From the NCBI GenBank assembly GCA_002435955.1, contig DIWZ01000032.1, positions 202,761 to 266,760 of the forward strand: a stretch of DNA of 64,000 nt, given 5' to 3'. The position numbers and the translations under genes are program-made. The DNA is from Pelobacter sp. UBA6093 (lineage in GTDB: Bacteria > Desulfobacterota > Desulfuromonadia > Desulfuromonadales > Syntrophotaleaceae). The notes beneath the pieces are model-generated. The model did not search any database. It had not been told where the DNA came from and was given only the letters and a program-made list of their open reading frames with translations. Of this stretch, positions 8,135-16,550 are shown piece by piece. Positions within the stretch are counted from its first letter, which is position 1. The number at the start of each line of letters is the position of its first letter.

Positions 8135-9337
8135 TCAGATCCCATATCCCTGCAAACCTTTTGTCCACATGCGCACCTGGTTTCGTCCACAGTTTTTTGC
8201 CTCATAAAGTGCTCGATCCGCCAGTTCAACCAGATTTTCGATCGAAGATTGCTGCCCGGACGGCAGGGTTGCATGCCCCACGCTGGCGGTAACAATTTCC
8301 TCCCCCCGGCCTGCGGGTATGTTCGCAGATGCGATGTATTCCAAGATTCTACGACCTATTTTTTCAGCGATATCGGCGGATGTATTGGGCAGCAATATTG
8401 CGAATTCCTCCCCCCCATATCGACATGGCGTATCACACTGACGGACAGTGTCACCGATTATCCCGGCCACCAGTGCCAAAACTTGATCACCGACCACATG
8501 CCCGAAATGGTCGTTGATTTCCTTGAAGTGGTCGATATCGATCAACATGAGACTCACCTCCTGCCCAGCCTTGCTTGACGGCCCCAATTCTCTGGCCAAT
8601 ACGGAAAAAAAGTGCCGCCGATTGGGCAGACCGGTCAGTGAGTCCTGAAGCGACAACATATGAGCCTTTTCACGCTGCTGGTCAACATCGGACAGGGCCT
8701 GGTACAAGCGATCGGACTGATCCTGAATGGTGAATTTATGAATAAATTCTTTTCTCTGGGACAGCTCCATGGAGTAACAAGCAAACATTCCGCCAATATT
8801 GAAAAAAAAGAAAATAAAAATATTATTTAAAAAAATAGCCAACGGTGTATCAGTAAACAAAATGGCAACCACGACATACAGACCAAACACCCCCCATGAG
8901 AGGATATTCGAGACCACCTGTTGTGGTTCGAAAACATAATAAAACAGACAACATAACATCAAACAACCATAATAAAGGTGATTCCCGGGCGAGGGCGCCT
9001 GGGCTATCAGGAAGAGCATGCCTCCTCCTGCGGCAAAACCATTTATCAACGAAATTGATGTCCAGTATTTTCGATATACAGGCTTACCAACCAGACAATA
9101 TGTTGCAATAAGCATCGGACATACAACAAAGAATCGGACAAAGGCACATAGTCTTATATTGTCTGCAATTAGAAACCAATCAAGAATAAAAAATATTGCG
9201 TATAAAAATGTTCCGCCGAGATAAATCAATCTTGGAACAAAAAGATTACTGAATACGACATCCTGCAAAAACCTGTTTTCAAGGTTTTTGTCTGAAAATT
9301 TCAGCGTTATACCCATGCTAAAATCATCAACATGCAT
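8135..9337 (-). CDS. membrane-bound GGDEF diguanylate cyclase
   Basis: 400 residues from the ATG at 9337, which follows TTTGGGGGTG; an ATG six codons earlier has no such site. The first 190 residues hold about six membrane helices with short loops, a membrane sensor of no recognised family. A short coil leads to the GGDEF domain (about 225-390). The active site is GGEEF, a functional variant, preceded by RQCD at five-residue spacing, so the inhibitory site is present. The predicted product is cyclic di-GMP, made at the inner membrane. The gene is monocistronic. Its end lies about 1.4 kb from the aldolase gene, from which it is separated by a terminator. Confidence 0.93.
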   Translation of the reverse strand: MHVDDFSMGITLKFSDKNLENRFLQDVVFSNLFVPRLIYLGGTFLYAIFFILDWFLIADNIRLCAFVRFFVVCPMLIATYCLVGKPVYRKYWTSISLINGFAAGGGMLFLIAQAPSPGNHLYYGCLMLCCLFYYVFEPQQVVSNILSWGVFGLYVVVAILFTDTPLAIFLNNIFIFFFFNIGGMFACYSMELSQRKEFIHKFTIQDQSDRLYQALSDVDQQREKAHMLSLQDSLTGLPNRRHFFSVLARELGPSSKAGQEVSLMLIDIDHFKEINDHFGHVVGDQVLALVAGIIGDTVRQCDTPCRYGGEEFAILLPNTSADIAEKIGRRILEYIASANIPAGRGEEIVTASVGHATLPSGQQSSIENLVELADRALYEAKNCGRNQVRMWTKGLQGYGI

Positions 9338-9366
9338 TACACACCCCCAAAGCACGTACCCGAGCT

Positions 9367-9400
9367 AGTGTCCATCCGGAAACTTTGGATGGTCACAGTG
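9367..9400. repeat. half-element of palindromic repeat family 2
   Basis: GTGTCCATCCGGAAACTTTG followed by GATGGTCACAGTG matches the reverse complement of the right half of the full element at 53219-53300, with only a few differences. It lies just upstream of the GGDEF gene. Confidence 0.6.
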
Positions 9401-9583
9401 ACGTTTTTAACTTGGGAACGGTGAATTCAATTTGCAAGTGCACCACTCCTAGCTTCCACGACCTACCATAACGCAAGGACTTCTCCTGAAAATCATCCGG
9501 ATATTTTCATTCGGTCCCGATGGAAATACCGCCATCGTATTGCAAAAAGGTCAAAGGCATTCGTAAAATTTCAAGGCTCCGAC

Positions 9584-9612
9584 TAAAAAAGGCCGCCCTG
9601 AAGGCGGCCTTT
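9584..9612 (-). terminator. rho-independent terminator of the aldolase gene
   Basis: On the minus strand a GGCCGCC/GGGCGGCC stem with a short TTCA loop runs into six T residues. It stands 20-odd bases after the fba stop codon and ends its transcript before the GGDEF gene. Confidence 0.9.
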
Positions 9613-9634
9613 ACCATAAATCAGTTTCACCGAA

Positions 9635-10618
9635 TCACGAAACCCTGCCGGCGCTACCGACCACATTGCGGTTTTTATGGGTAATCAGATCGATCAGTTC
9701 CTGGCGTCCCGCTCCGAGATATGTCCGCGGATCGAACTCCTTGGGGTTGTTGGCCAGATATTCCCGCACTTTGGCGGTCATTGCCAACCGACCGTCGGAG
9801 TCGATATTGATCTTACAAACGGCGCTGGCAGCGGCACAACGCAACTGTTCCTCGGAAACGCCCACCGCCCCCTCCAGATTGCCGCCATAGCGATTGATCA
9901 ACTCCACGTAGGCGGGTACCACACTGGAGGCTCCGTGCAGTACGATGGGAAACCCGGGAATGCGTTCCTCAACTTCCGTGAGAATATCAAAACGCAGCGG
10001 CGGTGGCTCCTCCCCCGGCTTTACCTTGAATTTATAGGCTCCATGGCTGGTTCCGATGGAGATAGCTAGAGAATCAACGCCGGTCTTACTGACGAAATCC
10101 TCAACTTCCTCAGGCTTTGTGTACGTTGAATATTCGGCGACGACCTCATCCTCGATGCCGGCCAGCACACCGAGTTCCCCCTCAACGGTAACGTCATGGG
10201 CATGGGCATATTCGACGACCTTGCGGGTCAGGGCAACATTGTCATCGTAAGAAAGGTGGGACCCGTCGATCATAACCGATGAAAAGCCGGATTCTATGCA
10301 GGACTGGCACAACTCGAACGAATCACCGTGGTCGAGGTGCAGGGCGACGGGGATCTCAGACCCTTTTTCGCGCGCCATGCGCACAGCACCCATGGCCATA
10401 TAGCGCAGCATGGTCTCGTTGGCGTAATTGCGAGCCCCCTTGCTGACCTGAATGATGACTGGCGAGGCAGTAGCCGCACAGGCCTGGATGATGGCTTGCA
10501 GCTGTTCAAGATTATTAAAATTGTAAGCGGGTACAGCATAGCCTCCGGCCATTGCCTTATTGAACATGTCTCGGGTATTAACCAACCCCAATTCCCGGTA
10601 ATGGGTTCCATCCGCCAT
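9635..10618 (-). CDS. fba: class II fructose-bisphosphate aldolase
   Basis: A 327-residue cytosolic zinc enzyme that interconverts fructose 1,6-bisphosphate with DHAP and glyceraldehyde 3-phosphate. The class II hallmarks are present: HLDHGDSFE with the catalytic Asp and first zinc His, VEGELGVLAG with a metal-site Glu, SIGTSHGAYK with the next zinc His, LHGASS with the third, and the phosphate-binding NIDSD. An AGGAGG precedes the ATG by eleven bases. It faces a long-form GAPDH gene across a 410-bp divergent region, so two steps of triose metabolism are likely regulated together. The terminator is at 9584-9612. Confidence 0.96.
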   Translation of the reverse strand: MADGTHYRELGLVNTRDMFNKAMAGGYAVPAYNFNNLEQLQAIIQACAATASPVIIQVSKGARNYANETMLRYMAMGAVRMAREKGSEIPVALHLDHGDSFELCQSCIESGFSSVMIDGSHLSYDDNVALTRKVVEYAHAHDVTVEGELGVLAGIEDEVVAEYSTYTKPEEVEDFVSKTGVDSLAISIGTSHGAYKFKVKPGEEPPPLRFDILTEVEERIPGFPIVLHGASSVVPAYVELINRYGGNLEGAVGVSEEQLRCAAASAVCKINIDSDGRLAMTAKVREYLANNPKEFDPRTYLGAGRQELIDLITHKNRNVVGSAGRVS

Positions 10619-11027
10619 AACCTGCAGCCTCCTAGTCGGTGTTGTGATTCGAAACGCGCCCCGGTCGGATTACTTGTGCTCCTTTTTTGCAGTATCCAGA
10701 TCGAGTAAAAAGTACCAGAAACTACCAACAAATGATTGAAAAGGCAAGTCACTTGGTTTAGAATAAGAAGGTTTTAAACAGCCGCCAAAGCGTACGTATC
10801 AAGGGCTGCATACCGAGTGGTGCAAATCTCGTATATGGCACCTTCTGCGCCGCCTGCCTACCGGATAATCCTGGTGTTAATAAATAAGCAGTTATGGGTG
10901 CGAAGTCCAGCTTAAAGTCGCCCGCCGGATGTAAAAGGCGTTGAAATGGCGTGTCTGTTTCTATAGGATAAACGCCTATTTTTTAACCGTCGGTTCGATT
11001 AAAATCGAACCTTGGAAGGGAGCAGAT
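10619..11027. promoter_or_regulatory. divergent intergenic region between fba and gap
   Basis: About 410 bases with no gene. It must carry the promoters for both divergent glycolytic genes. The only clear element I see is the palindrome at 10992-11011; I do not recognise a riboswitch. Confidence 0.5.
10992..11011. promoter_or_regulatory. perfect palindrome just upstream of gap
   Basis: GGTTCGAT-TAAA-ATCGAACC is a perfect 8-bp inverted repeat with a four-base loop. It ends 16 bases before the gap start codon and just before its ribosome site (GGAAGGGAG). It could be an operator or a leader hairpin that affects translation. Confidence 0.6.
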
Positions 11028-12473
11028 ATGAGCATGCAAAAGCAGAAAAAGTACCTGAACGACTGGATCAGGCAGGACGAAACAGCAGAATCCATGCTTC
11101 CTCTGATCGGGCACCTTTACCGTGACCGCGGGGTGAGCATCAATGTCTACGGCCAGTCACTGGTCAACAAAACGGTCATCGACCTCTTGAAGGCGCACGG
11201 TTTTGCCCAACAGGTACTGGGGAGCGAACTTTCCGTTATTGACACCTTCCCCGTCCTGCAGGCCATGAGCAAACTCGACCTGTCCCCGTCCCGCGTCGAT
11301 ATCGGCAAACTTACCGTTCAATTCCGGGAGCAGGAAGGCAAGCAGCCCCTGGATGAATTTATCGCCGGCAAACTGACATCGGTCAACAACGGCCGTGGCT
11401 CCTTGCTGAGTGAACCCCGCGATGTAGTGCTCTACGGCTTCGGACGCATCGGACGCCTGCTGGCACGGGTGCTGGTCGAAAAGACCGGCGGTGGCGATAA
11501 GCTGCGCCTGCGTGCCATCGTGGTCCGCAAAGGCACGGATGACGACCTGATGAAACGCGCCAGCCTGCTGGAGCGCGACTCTGTCCACGGCCCCTTCAAT
11601 GGCGTGTTGAGCTTCGACGAAGAAGAAAACGCCATCATTGCCAACGGCAATATGATCCGGGTGATTTACGCGAACTCCCCCGACAGTATCGACTATACCG
11701 CCTACGGCATCAATGACGCCATCGTCGTCGACAACACCGGTCTGTGGCGCGATCGCGAAGGGCTTGGCCAGCACCTCAAATCCAAGGGCGTAGCGAAGGT
11801 CCTCCTTACCGCTCCCGGCAAAGGCGATATCCCCAATATTGTTTTCGGCATCAACAACAACCTGGCCACCCCGGACGAGAAGATCTTCTCCGCCGCCAGT
11901 TGTACCACGAATGCGGTAGTGCCGATCCTCAAGGCCATCAACGATAAGTATGGCATCGTCAACGGTCACCTCGAAACCTGCCACTCATACACCAACGACC
12001 AGAACCTGATCGACAATTATCACAAAAAAGGTCGTCGTGGTCGCGCAGCAGCCCTGAACATGGTCATCACCGAAACCGGCGCTGCCAAAGCTTCAGCCAA
12101 AGCCTTGCCGGAGCTTGCCGGAAAACTGACAGGCAATGCCATTCGTGTGCCGGTCGCCAACGTTTCTCTGGCCGTTCTGAACCTGTCCCTTACCAAGGAG
12201 ACGAATGTCGATGAACTGAACAACTACCTGCGCGATGTGGCACTGCATTCCTCGCTGCAAAACCAGATCGCGTTTGTCAATTCGCCGGAACTGGTATCCA
12301 GCGACTTCATCGGCTCCCGCCACGCCGGAGTGGTCGACTCCCTGGCCACCATCGTCAATGGCGACCGTTGCGTCCTGTATGTATGGTACGACAACGAATT
12401 CGGCTACACCTGCCAAGTTGTTCGACTGCTGCAGACAATCGCCGGCATCGAACTGCCGGTCATGCCGAAATAA
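11028..12473 (+). CDS. gap: glyceraldehyde-3-phosphate dehydrogenase, long form with N-terminal extension
   Basis: 481 residues from the ATG at 11028 (GGAAGGGAG upstream), about 150 longer than classical GapA. The extra 120 residues at the front form the extension seen in the long GAPDH family of proteobacteria. The Rossmann motif GFGRIGRLLARVL follows near residue 128. The catalytic Cys is residue 292 in SAASCTTNAV, with the active-site His and the YDNEFGY motif further on. It catalyses NAD(P)-dependent oxidation and phosphorylation of glyceraldehyde 3-phosphate or the reverse; long forms are often associated with gluconeogenic use. It is divergent from fba and ends at a strong terminator. 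Confidence 0.95.
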   Translation: MSMQKQKKYLNDWIRQDETAESMLPLIGHLYRDRGVSINVYGQSLVNKTVIDLLKAHGFAQQVLGSELSVIDTFPVLQAMSKLDLSPSRVDIGKLTVQFREQEGKQPLDEFIAGKLTSVNNGRGSLLSEPRDVVLYGFGRIGRLLARVLVEKTGGGDKLRLRAIVVRKGTDDDLMKRASLLERDSVHGPFNGVLSFDEEENAIIANGNMIRVIYANSPDSIDYTAYGINDAIVVDNTGLWRDREGLGQHLKSKGVAKVLLTAPGKGDIPNIVFGINNNLATPDEKIFSAASCTTNAVVPILKAINDKYGIVNGHLETCHSYTNDQNLIDNYHKKGRRGRAAALNMVITETGAAKASAKALPELAGKLTGNAIRVPVANVSLAVLNLSLTKETNVDELNNYLRDVALHSSLQNQIAFVNSPELVSSDFIGSRHAGVVDSLATIVNGDRCVLYVWYDNEFGYTCQVVRLLQTIAGIELPVMPK

Positions 12474-12498
12474 ACTGCCTCATTTTTCGCATTACAAA

Positions 12499-12539
12499 GC
12501 CGAAGCGCTGGACCAGGGAATGCGCTTCGGCTTTTTTTT
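12499..12539 (+). terminator. rho-independent terminator of gap
   Basis: A ten-base-pair stem GCCGAAGCGC/GCGCTTCGGC with a 13-base loop, followed by eight T residues, 25 bases after the gap stop codon. Confidence 0.95.
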
Positions 12540-12567
12540 GTGTGCAGCAGACATAGCATACGCAAAG

Positions 12568-12604
12568 ACAAAAAAGGGCCGACCCCTGAGGATCGACCCT
12601 TTTT
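12568..12604 (-). terminator. rho-independent terminator of rpsU
   Basis: On the minus strand an AAAGGGTCGA...GTCGGCCCTTTTTT hairpin ends in T residues about 30 bases after the rpsU stop. Because the stem is flanked by A and T runs it may act in both directions. Confidence 0.85.
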
Positions 12605-12631
12605 ACCTTATAAACACATATCGGCGAGGCA

Positions 12632-12826
12632 TCAGACTTTTTTGATCAAACGCAATTTTTTGCGCAGACGACGCTGTGCTTCCTTTTCCTTGCGCTTACG
12701 CTTGACACTCGGCTTTTCGTAAAATTTTCGCTGCTTCATTTCACGAAACAAGCCTTCCTGCTGCAGCTTGCGCTTGAGCACACGGATAGCCTTTTCGACA
12801 TTGTTGTCGATAACTTGAATTTCCAC
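12632..12826 (-). CDS. rpsU: 30S ribosomal protein S21
   Basis: A 64-residue, very basic protein starting at GTG with a GGTGAAGG upstream. The sequence is that of S21 throughout: an N-terminal strand EIQVIDNNVEKAIRVLKRK, the KFYEKPSVKRKRK segment and an Arg/Lys-rich tail. S21 binds the 30S subunit near the anti-Shine-Dalgarno end of 16S rRNA and helps initiation. The gene is monocistronic with its own terminator, not in the rpsU-dnaG-rpoD arrangement. Confidence 0.97.
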   Translation of the reverse strand: MEIQVIDNNVEKAIRVLKRKLQQEGLFREMKQRKFYEKPSVKRKRKEKEAQRRLRKKLRLIKKV

Positions 12827-12941
12827 GAAACCTTCACCTCACTTTCTCTCTATCTGGCGTGCCACTCAGCTCAGCCAAACGACACGAAGAGGAATTATAA
12901 TGTCTACACCGAGACAATGCAAGTGAAATTTATTCTTTTCC

Positions 12942-12977
12942 AGGAGTCTGTAGGCTCGTATAGTCCGGCAGACTCCT
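12942..12977. repeat. palindromic repeat family 1, internally deleted copy C
   Basis: AGGAGTCTG...CAGACTCCT, with TATAGTCCG in the right arm, is the outer stem of the family-1 element with most of the central loop lost. It overlaps the stop codon of the RNA methyltransferase and may terminate its transcript. Confidence 0.75.
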
Positions 12978-14088
12978 AAAGGTGAGCCACATACAGACCG
13001 ACCTCCAGTCCACCGTTGTCGAGAAAATCCAAACGATCAAAACCGCCCCCCAGGGCCTGTGCCAGAGGACCGTCAGGACACAATACCGCCCCTTGCCAGC
13101 CGCGATAATCGGACCGATATATGTCCCCCAGCTGCCGGTAAAGCTTTATCAGGGCTCCATCATGTCCAAGCCGTCCGCCATACGGAGGGTTGCACAGAAC
13201 AAGACCGGGCTGTTCGGGGACATCTCCTGTGCCGAGTTCCGCGGTTTGGAACAAGGTTACAGCTTCGACCCCCGCCTTGGAGGCGTTGCAGCTGGCGGCT
13301 TCAAGCACAGCAGGATCCCGGTCACGGCCGATCAATGACATCTCGACAGGTTGTTCGGCGCTGCGTGCCTGGATTTGCAGCACCTGCCACAGTCCGGGGC
13401 GGTAACGGGGCCACTGCATAAAAGCGAATCGACGCTCTATCCCGGGAGCTCGCCGCATGCCCATAAGAGCCCCTTCAATAACAAAAGTACCCGAACCACA
13501 CATGGGATCGACAAGAGGAGCCCGGGCGTTCCAATTCAGCAGCATCAGAATCCCGGCCGCCAGCGATTCGCGCATGGGCGCAGCACCGATCTTCTGGCGA
13601 TACCCGCGCCGGTGCAGTAACTCACCACTGCTGTCTACGGAAATCAGGCATTGGTCATCCTCGAAACGTACCAAGACCAACTGATCCGGTCCGCCATCAG
13701 AAGCGACCGCACCGCCAAGAACACGGCCGGCAGACTCCTGCACAGTTTCGGCAATACGACCGGTATGCTGCAACCGGGACCGATGACTGGTCGCCTTGAC
13801 CTGGATCCGGGTTCCCGGCTTGATAAAGCGCCCCCAGGGCAGACGTAGCGCCTTGCGGTACAGATCCGGGAAATCCCTGCAGCCGAACGCCCCCAATCTG
13901 ACAAGAACGCGGGTTGCGCTGCGCAACCACAAGTTGGCTCGGTACAGTTCCTCCAAACCGCCCTGAAAAGAAACCCCTCCCTTGCAGAGAACAACCTCCG
14001 CCATACCCAAGGCTGTCAACTCCCGGGCGCATACCGATTCCAGGCCAGGGGCAGTTACTGCAAACAGCTCAAATTTGTATTTTTTCAT
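12976..14088 (-). CDS. THUMP-domain class I SAM-dependent RNA (guanine-N2) methyltransferase, RlmL-like
   Basis: 370 residues from the ATG at 14088 (GGGAGCG upstream). The N-terminal part (about 5-165) is a ferredoxin-like plus THUMP RNA-binding unit, with ELTALGM and RIQVKATSHRSRL. The C-terminal methyltransferase domain has the SAM motif VDPMCGSGTF and the catalytic NPPYG motif characteristic of base N2-methylation by RlmL/TrmN types. The likely product is N2-methylguanosine in 23S rRNA, though tRNA G6 methylation by Trm14/TrmN relatives is possible. It is divergent from the DUF815-like gene. The stop overlaps a family-1 repeat. Confidence 0.9.
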   Translation of the reverse strand: MKKYKFELFAVTAPGLESVCARELTALGMAEVVLCKGGVSFQGGLEELYRANLWLRSATRVLVRLGAFGCRDFPDLYRKALRLPWGRFIKPGTRIQVKATSHRSRLQHTGRIAETVQESAGRVLGGAVASDGGPDQLVLVRFEDDQCLISVDSSGELLHRRGYRQKIGAAPMRESLAAGILMLLNWNARAPLVDPMCGSGTFVIEGALMGMRRAPGIERRFAFMQWPRYRPGLWQVLQIQARSAEQPVEMSLIGRDRDPAVLEAASCNASKAGVEAVTLFQTAELGTGDVPEQPGLVLCNPPYGGRLGHDGALIKLYRQLGDIYRSDYRGWQGAVLCPDGPLAQALGGGFDRLDFLDNGGLEVGLYVAHL

Positions 14089-14271
14089 CTCACGCTCCCG
14101 GCAAAGTCCATCCCCTTTTCTCCCAGTGACCCGTTCGGCCAAGGTTGCAGCCTCAGTCCTGTACCGCACTGTTTGTGTTGCGCCCTGAGGAGAAAAGAGT
14201 TCATGACAATTTCTGTTATTATTTTATTGCTTACAACCTTTTATCAACGGCCACGAGGAGGGCTATCCGGC

Positions 14272-15174
14272 ATGGAATTCAACTCCCTTGATATCGACTG
14301 GGAATATCTGCTTGAGCGCATAGAACGGCTTCTCGATCTCGAGGAAGAATATCTGACACGAAAACTCATCGACTACCAGCCTGAACCGCAACTTTTCCAA
14401 CAACACCTCGCCTTTTGGTGGAGAAAAAGCTGCCACACCGGATACCTTGAAGAGGTCACACTTCCGGATCTGCAGGATCATGCCAACCTTTTGAACATGG
14501 ACGATGTCATTGATCGTTTATGCGAAAACACCGCACAGTTCGTCCACGGTCTGCCCTGCAACAATATCCTGCTTCGCGGCGAACCCGGCAGCGGCAAACA
14601 GTCCGCCATTAAAGGCCTGTTGAAAAAGTTTGGCGACAAGGGATTACGGTTGATCGAAATCCACACTCGAGACCTCCACCAGCTACCGCTCATCACCTCA
14701 TGCCTGCGGGGTCTACCGTATTATTTCGTCCTGTTTTCCGGCGACCTTTTCCACTCCATGGAAGCGACAAACTGTCGGGAACTGGCAGACCTGCTTCAAG
14801 GTGGCATCGAAACCCGGGCCACCAATATTTTATTCTATGCCACAAGCAACCACACTTCCAACTCCCTTGCAGACCCCGATAACAGTGGCTCAATTTCCTC
14901 AGACCATGCGAAACTTTTCCCGGATGAGCAATCGGCCGAGAGAGGTTTCGGCATCATCATCGACCTGCCCCCCACACAGCGCACGTCCTACCTCGACATC
15001 TGTCGACTCCTGGTACAACAACGCGCATTGCCCATAACCGACGAAGCCTGGCAGCCATCAGCTCTGGCCTGGGCCGAACAGCTCGGGCGCTACTCCGGAC
15101 TTACGGCCCTTCAATTCATCGATGACCTGACCGGAAAAATGCTACTGAGACAAAAACTCACCAACAAACCTTGA
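14272..15174 (+). CDS. DUF815-family AAA-like protein with degenerate nucleotide-binding motifs
   Basis: 300 residues from the ATG at 14272, which has a clear CGAGGAGGG site 10 bases upstream; the longer open frame has none. The layout matches DUF815 P-loop proteins: an acidic alpha-helical front, P-loop at 103-110, a Walker B region at 152-160, and the sensor segment NILFYATSN. Both nucleotide motifs depart from the family. The P-loop reads GEPGSGKQ, with Gln110 where Ser/Thr should hold magnesium, and the Walker B region reads VLFSGDLFHS where I expect an aspartate pair (FxDDLSFE). ATP hydrolysis is doubtful. The role of DUF815 proteins is unknown. A PilZ gene follows 240 bases downstream. 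Confidence 0.75.
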   Translation: MEFNSLDIDWEYLLERIERLLDLEEEYLTRKLIDYQPEPQLFQQHLAFWWRKSCHTGYLEEVTLPDLQDHANLLNMDDVIDRLCENTAQFVHGLPCNNILLRGEPGSGKQSAIKGLLKKFGDKGLRLIEIHTRDLHQLPLITSCLRGLPYYFVLFSGDLFHSMEATNCRELADLLQGGIETRATNILFYATSNHTSNSLADPDNSGSISSDHAKLFPDEQSAERGFGIIIDLPPTQRTSYLDICRLLVQQRALPITDEAWQPSALAWAEQLGRYSGLTALQFIDDLTGKMLLRQKLTNKP

Positions 15175-15186
15175 TGGCGTCGCAAA
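15171..15186. repeat. palindromic repeat family 3, single arm
   Basis: TTGATGGCGTCGCAAA, identical over 16 bases to 2335-2350. It overlaps the stop codon of the DUF815-like gene. I could not find a convincing partner arm downstream. Confidence 0.45.
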
Positions 15187-15413
15187 AAGTCCGCCCTTGT
15201 ATGTTAGTTCCAAAGCAAATCAGAGTAAGGATTTTGTGAATGCATCAACCTTCGTAAACGCATTCGAATTCATCCACCAGGCCCGACTACGGAAATATCC
15301 GGTTCGCATAAAACCTTTATGTCACTTACCAACCCCGGTGGCATAAAAAATGCTGATTTGGCTAAGGTCTTGGCTGCTTCGATACAAACCTGTCTATCAA
15401 TGGATTAAATGCC

Positions 15414-16136
15414 ATGTTCAATAAACATTTCAAACCCGGACAAAAAGTGCTCATTCATTTGACCAATCCTGACCATGGGGATGATCGCCTGGAAAACATT
15501 TCTGCCTCCTGTCAGTCGGTGGAGAACGGTATCCTGACGCTGAACCTGCCCTACGAAATAGATCCATCAGCTTTTTCTGCCGATTCCACCATGGCGATCG
15601 TCTCAGAGAGCCTGGGCCTGGGATTAAAGGCCCAGACCTATTTTCACCAGCAGCAAACCAGCACCTCCATCCAACTGCGGTTTGACGGCGACCTTCGCTT
15701 CTTTCAAAGACGCCCCACAGACCGCCTGAATCTTCCCATCGGGATCCGTTATAGCCGCATTGCCGGCAGCTTAGCCTTTGTTCGTCAACAATGGCAACAA
15801 CATATCCACAAACTTGCCAACACCCCGCCGGATTTCATTCAAGCATTGCCCTGCGGGATGGTCAACCTCAGCAGCGGCGGAATTCGTCTTGGATTCCGTA
15901 ACGCCATCGACAAGGCCCAATTATGCCTTTTGCTGCTTCAGGTCGAGCCGGGAACATCGCCGATCTGCACCATGGCTGAAGTGGTCTGGACCCACACCAA
16001 AAAGGAAAATACCTCCTGCACCGCAGGCTTACAATTCACGGCGATCATGGCCGAAGATCAAAAACGGCTTGAAAAATTTATTCGCGCCATGCGCTTGGCC
16101 ATGAAAAACAATAAGAGTCGCATCCAGACGCAGTGA
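15414..16136 (+). CDS. PilZ-domain protein (probable cyclic di-GMP receptor)
   Basis: A 240-residue cytosolic protein. An N-terminal beta-rich part (about 5-90) resembles the flagellar-brake YcgR-N module. A PilZ domain follows at about 98-225. Both cyclic di-GMP contact motifs are there: RxxxR as R100-PTD-R104 and NxSxxG as N151, S153, G156. Members change flagellar, pilus or polysaccharide machinery on binding the nucleotide; the target here is unknown. Three diguanylate cyclases lie in the same window. The stop codon is inside a perfect 12-bp inverted repeat that can act as a terminator. Confidence 0.85.
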   Translation: MFNKHFKPGQKVLIHLTNPDHGDDRLENISASCQSVENGILTLNLPYEIDPSAFSADSTMAIVSESLGLGLKAQTYFHQQQTSTSIQLRFDGDLRFFQRRPTDRLNLPIGIRYSRIAGSLAFVRQQWQQHIHKLANTPPDFIQALPCGMVNLSSGGIRLGFRNAIDKAQLCLLLLQVEPGTSPICTMAEVVWTHTKKENTSCTAGLQFTAIMAEDQKRLEKFIRAMRLAMKNNKSRIQTQ

Positions 16137-16166
16137 AAAGGCCAATGCGATTCCGCCTTTTCACTG
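16131..16166 (+). terminator. hairpin overlapping the PilZ gene stop
   Basis: CAGTGAAAAGGC and GCCTTTTCACTG form a perfect 12-bp stem around a 12-base loop; the stop codon TGA is within the left arm. The T tract after it is poor, so it may work as an mRNA-stabilising or rho-aided terminator. Confidence 0.7.
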
Positions 16167-16550
16167 CCGGTTTTGCGGTTCCCCTTACTGTCAGGGAAAT
16201 ACTAGAAACTTGTTAACAACCTTTTAAATTCCGCCTACTTAGTTTTCAAATGAGATATACTTCCACTAACTGCCCACCAAAAAAAGAATCTAATTGCCTG
16301 ATTTACAACGCTTTTCTCCGCTCATCCACAGATCCGTGGAAAACCCTGTGGGGAACACCGGTGGATAGCCCCGAGACCCCTGATCCCATGCGTATTCGTG
16401 GCATTTTGCATATTTTTTAAGCACAGAAGAAACAGGTATACGTTAGTCAAGCGAGCACATTGCGGGAGCGAGGCCATCAGGCACATTTACCCTGCAGCGC
16501 CGCTCATCCGGTGGCACTCCTATCATCAAATGCGTCCGGCAAACAGGAAC
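16167..16550. other. about 380 bases without a supported gene
   Basis: AT-rich at first, then the segment CATCCACAGATCCGTGG...CCGGTGGATAG near 16325-16365 forms weak inverted repeats. No gene, tRNA or origin is evident. It separates the converging PilZ and aat genes. Confidence 0.4.

Noticed and set aside
16320..16370. DnaA-box-like sequence near CATCCACAG
   Set aside because: Only one weak match and no cluster, dnaA or dnaN; not an origin.
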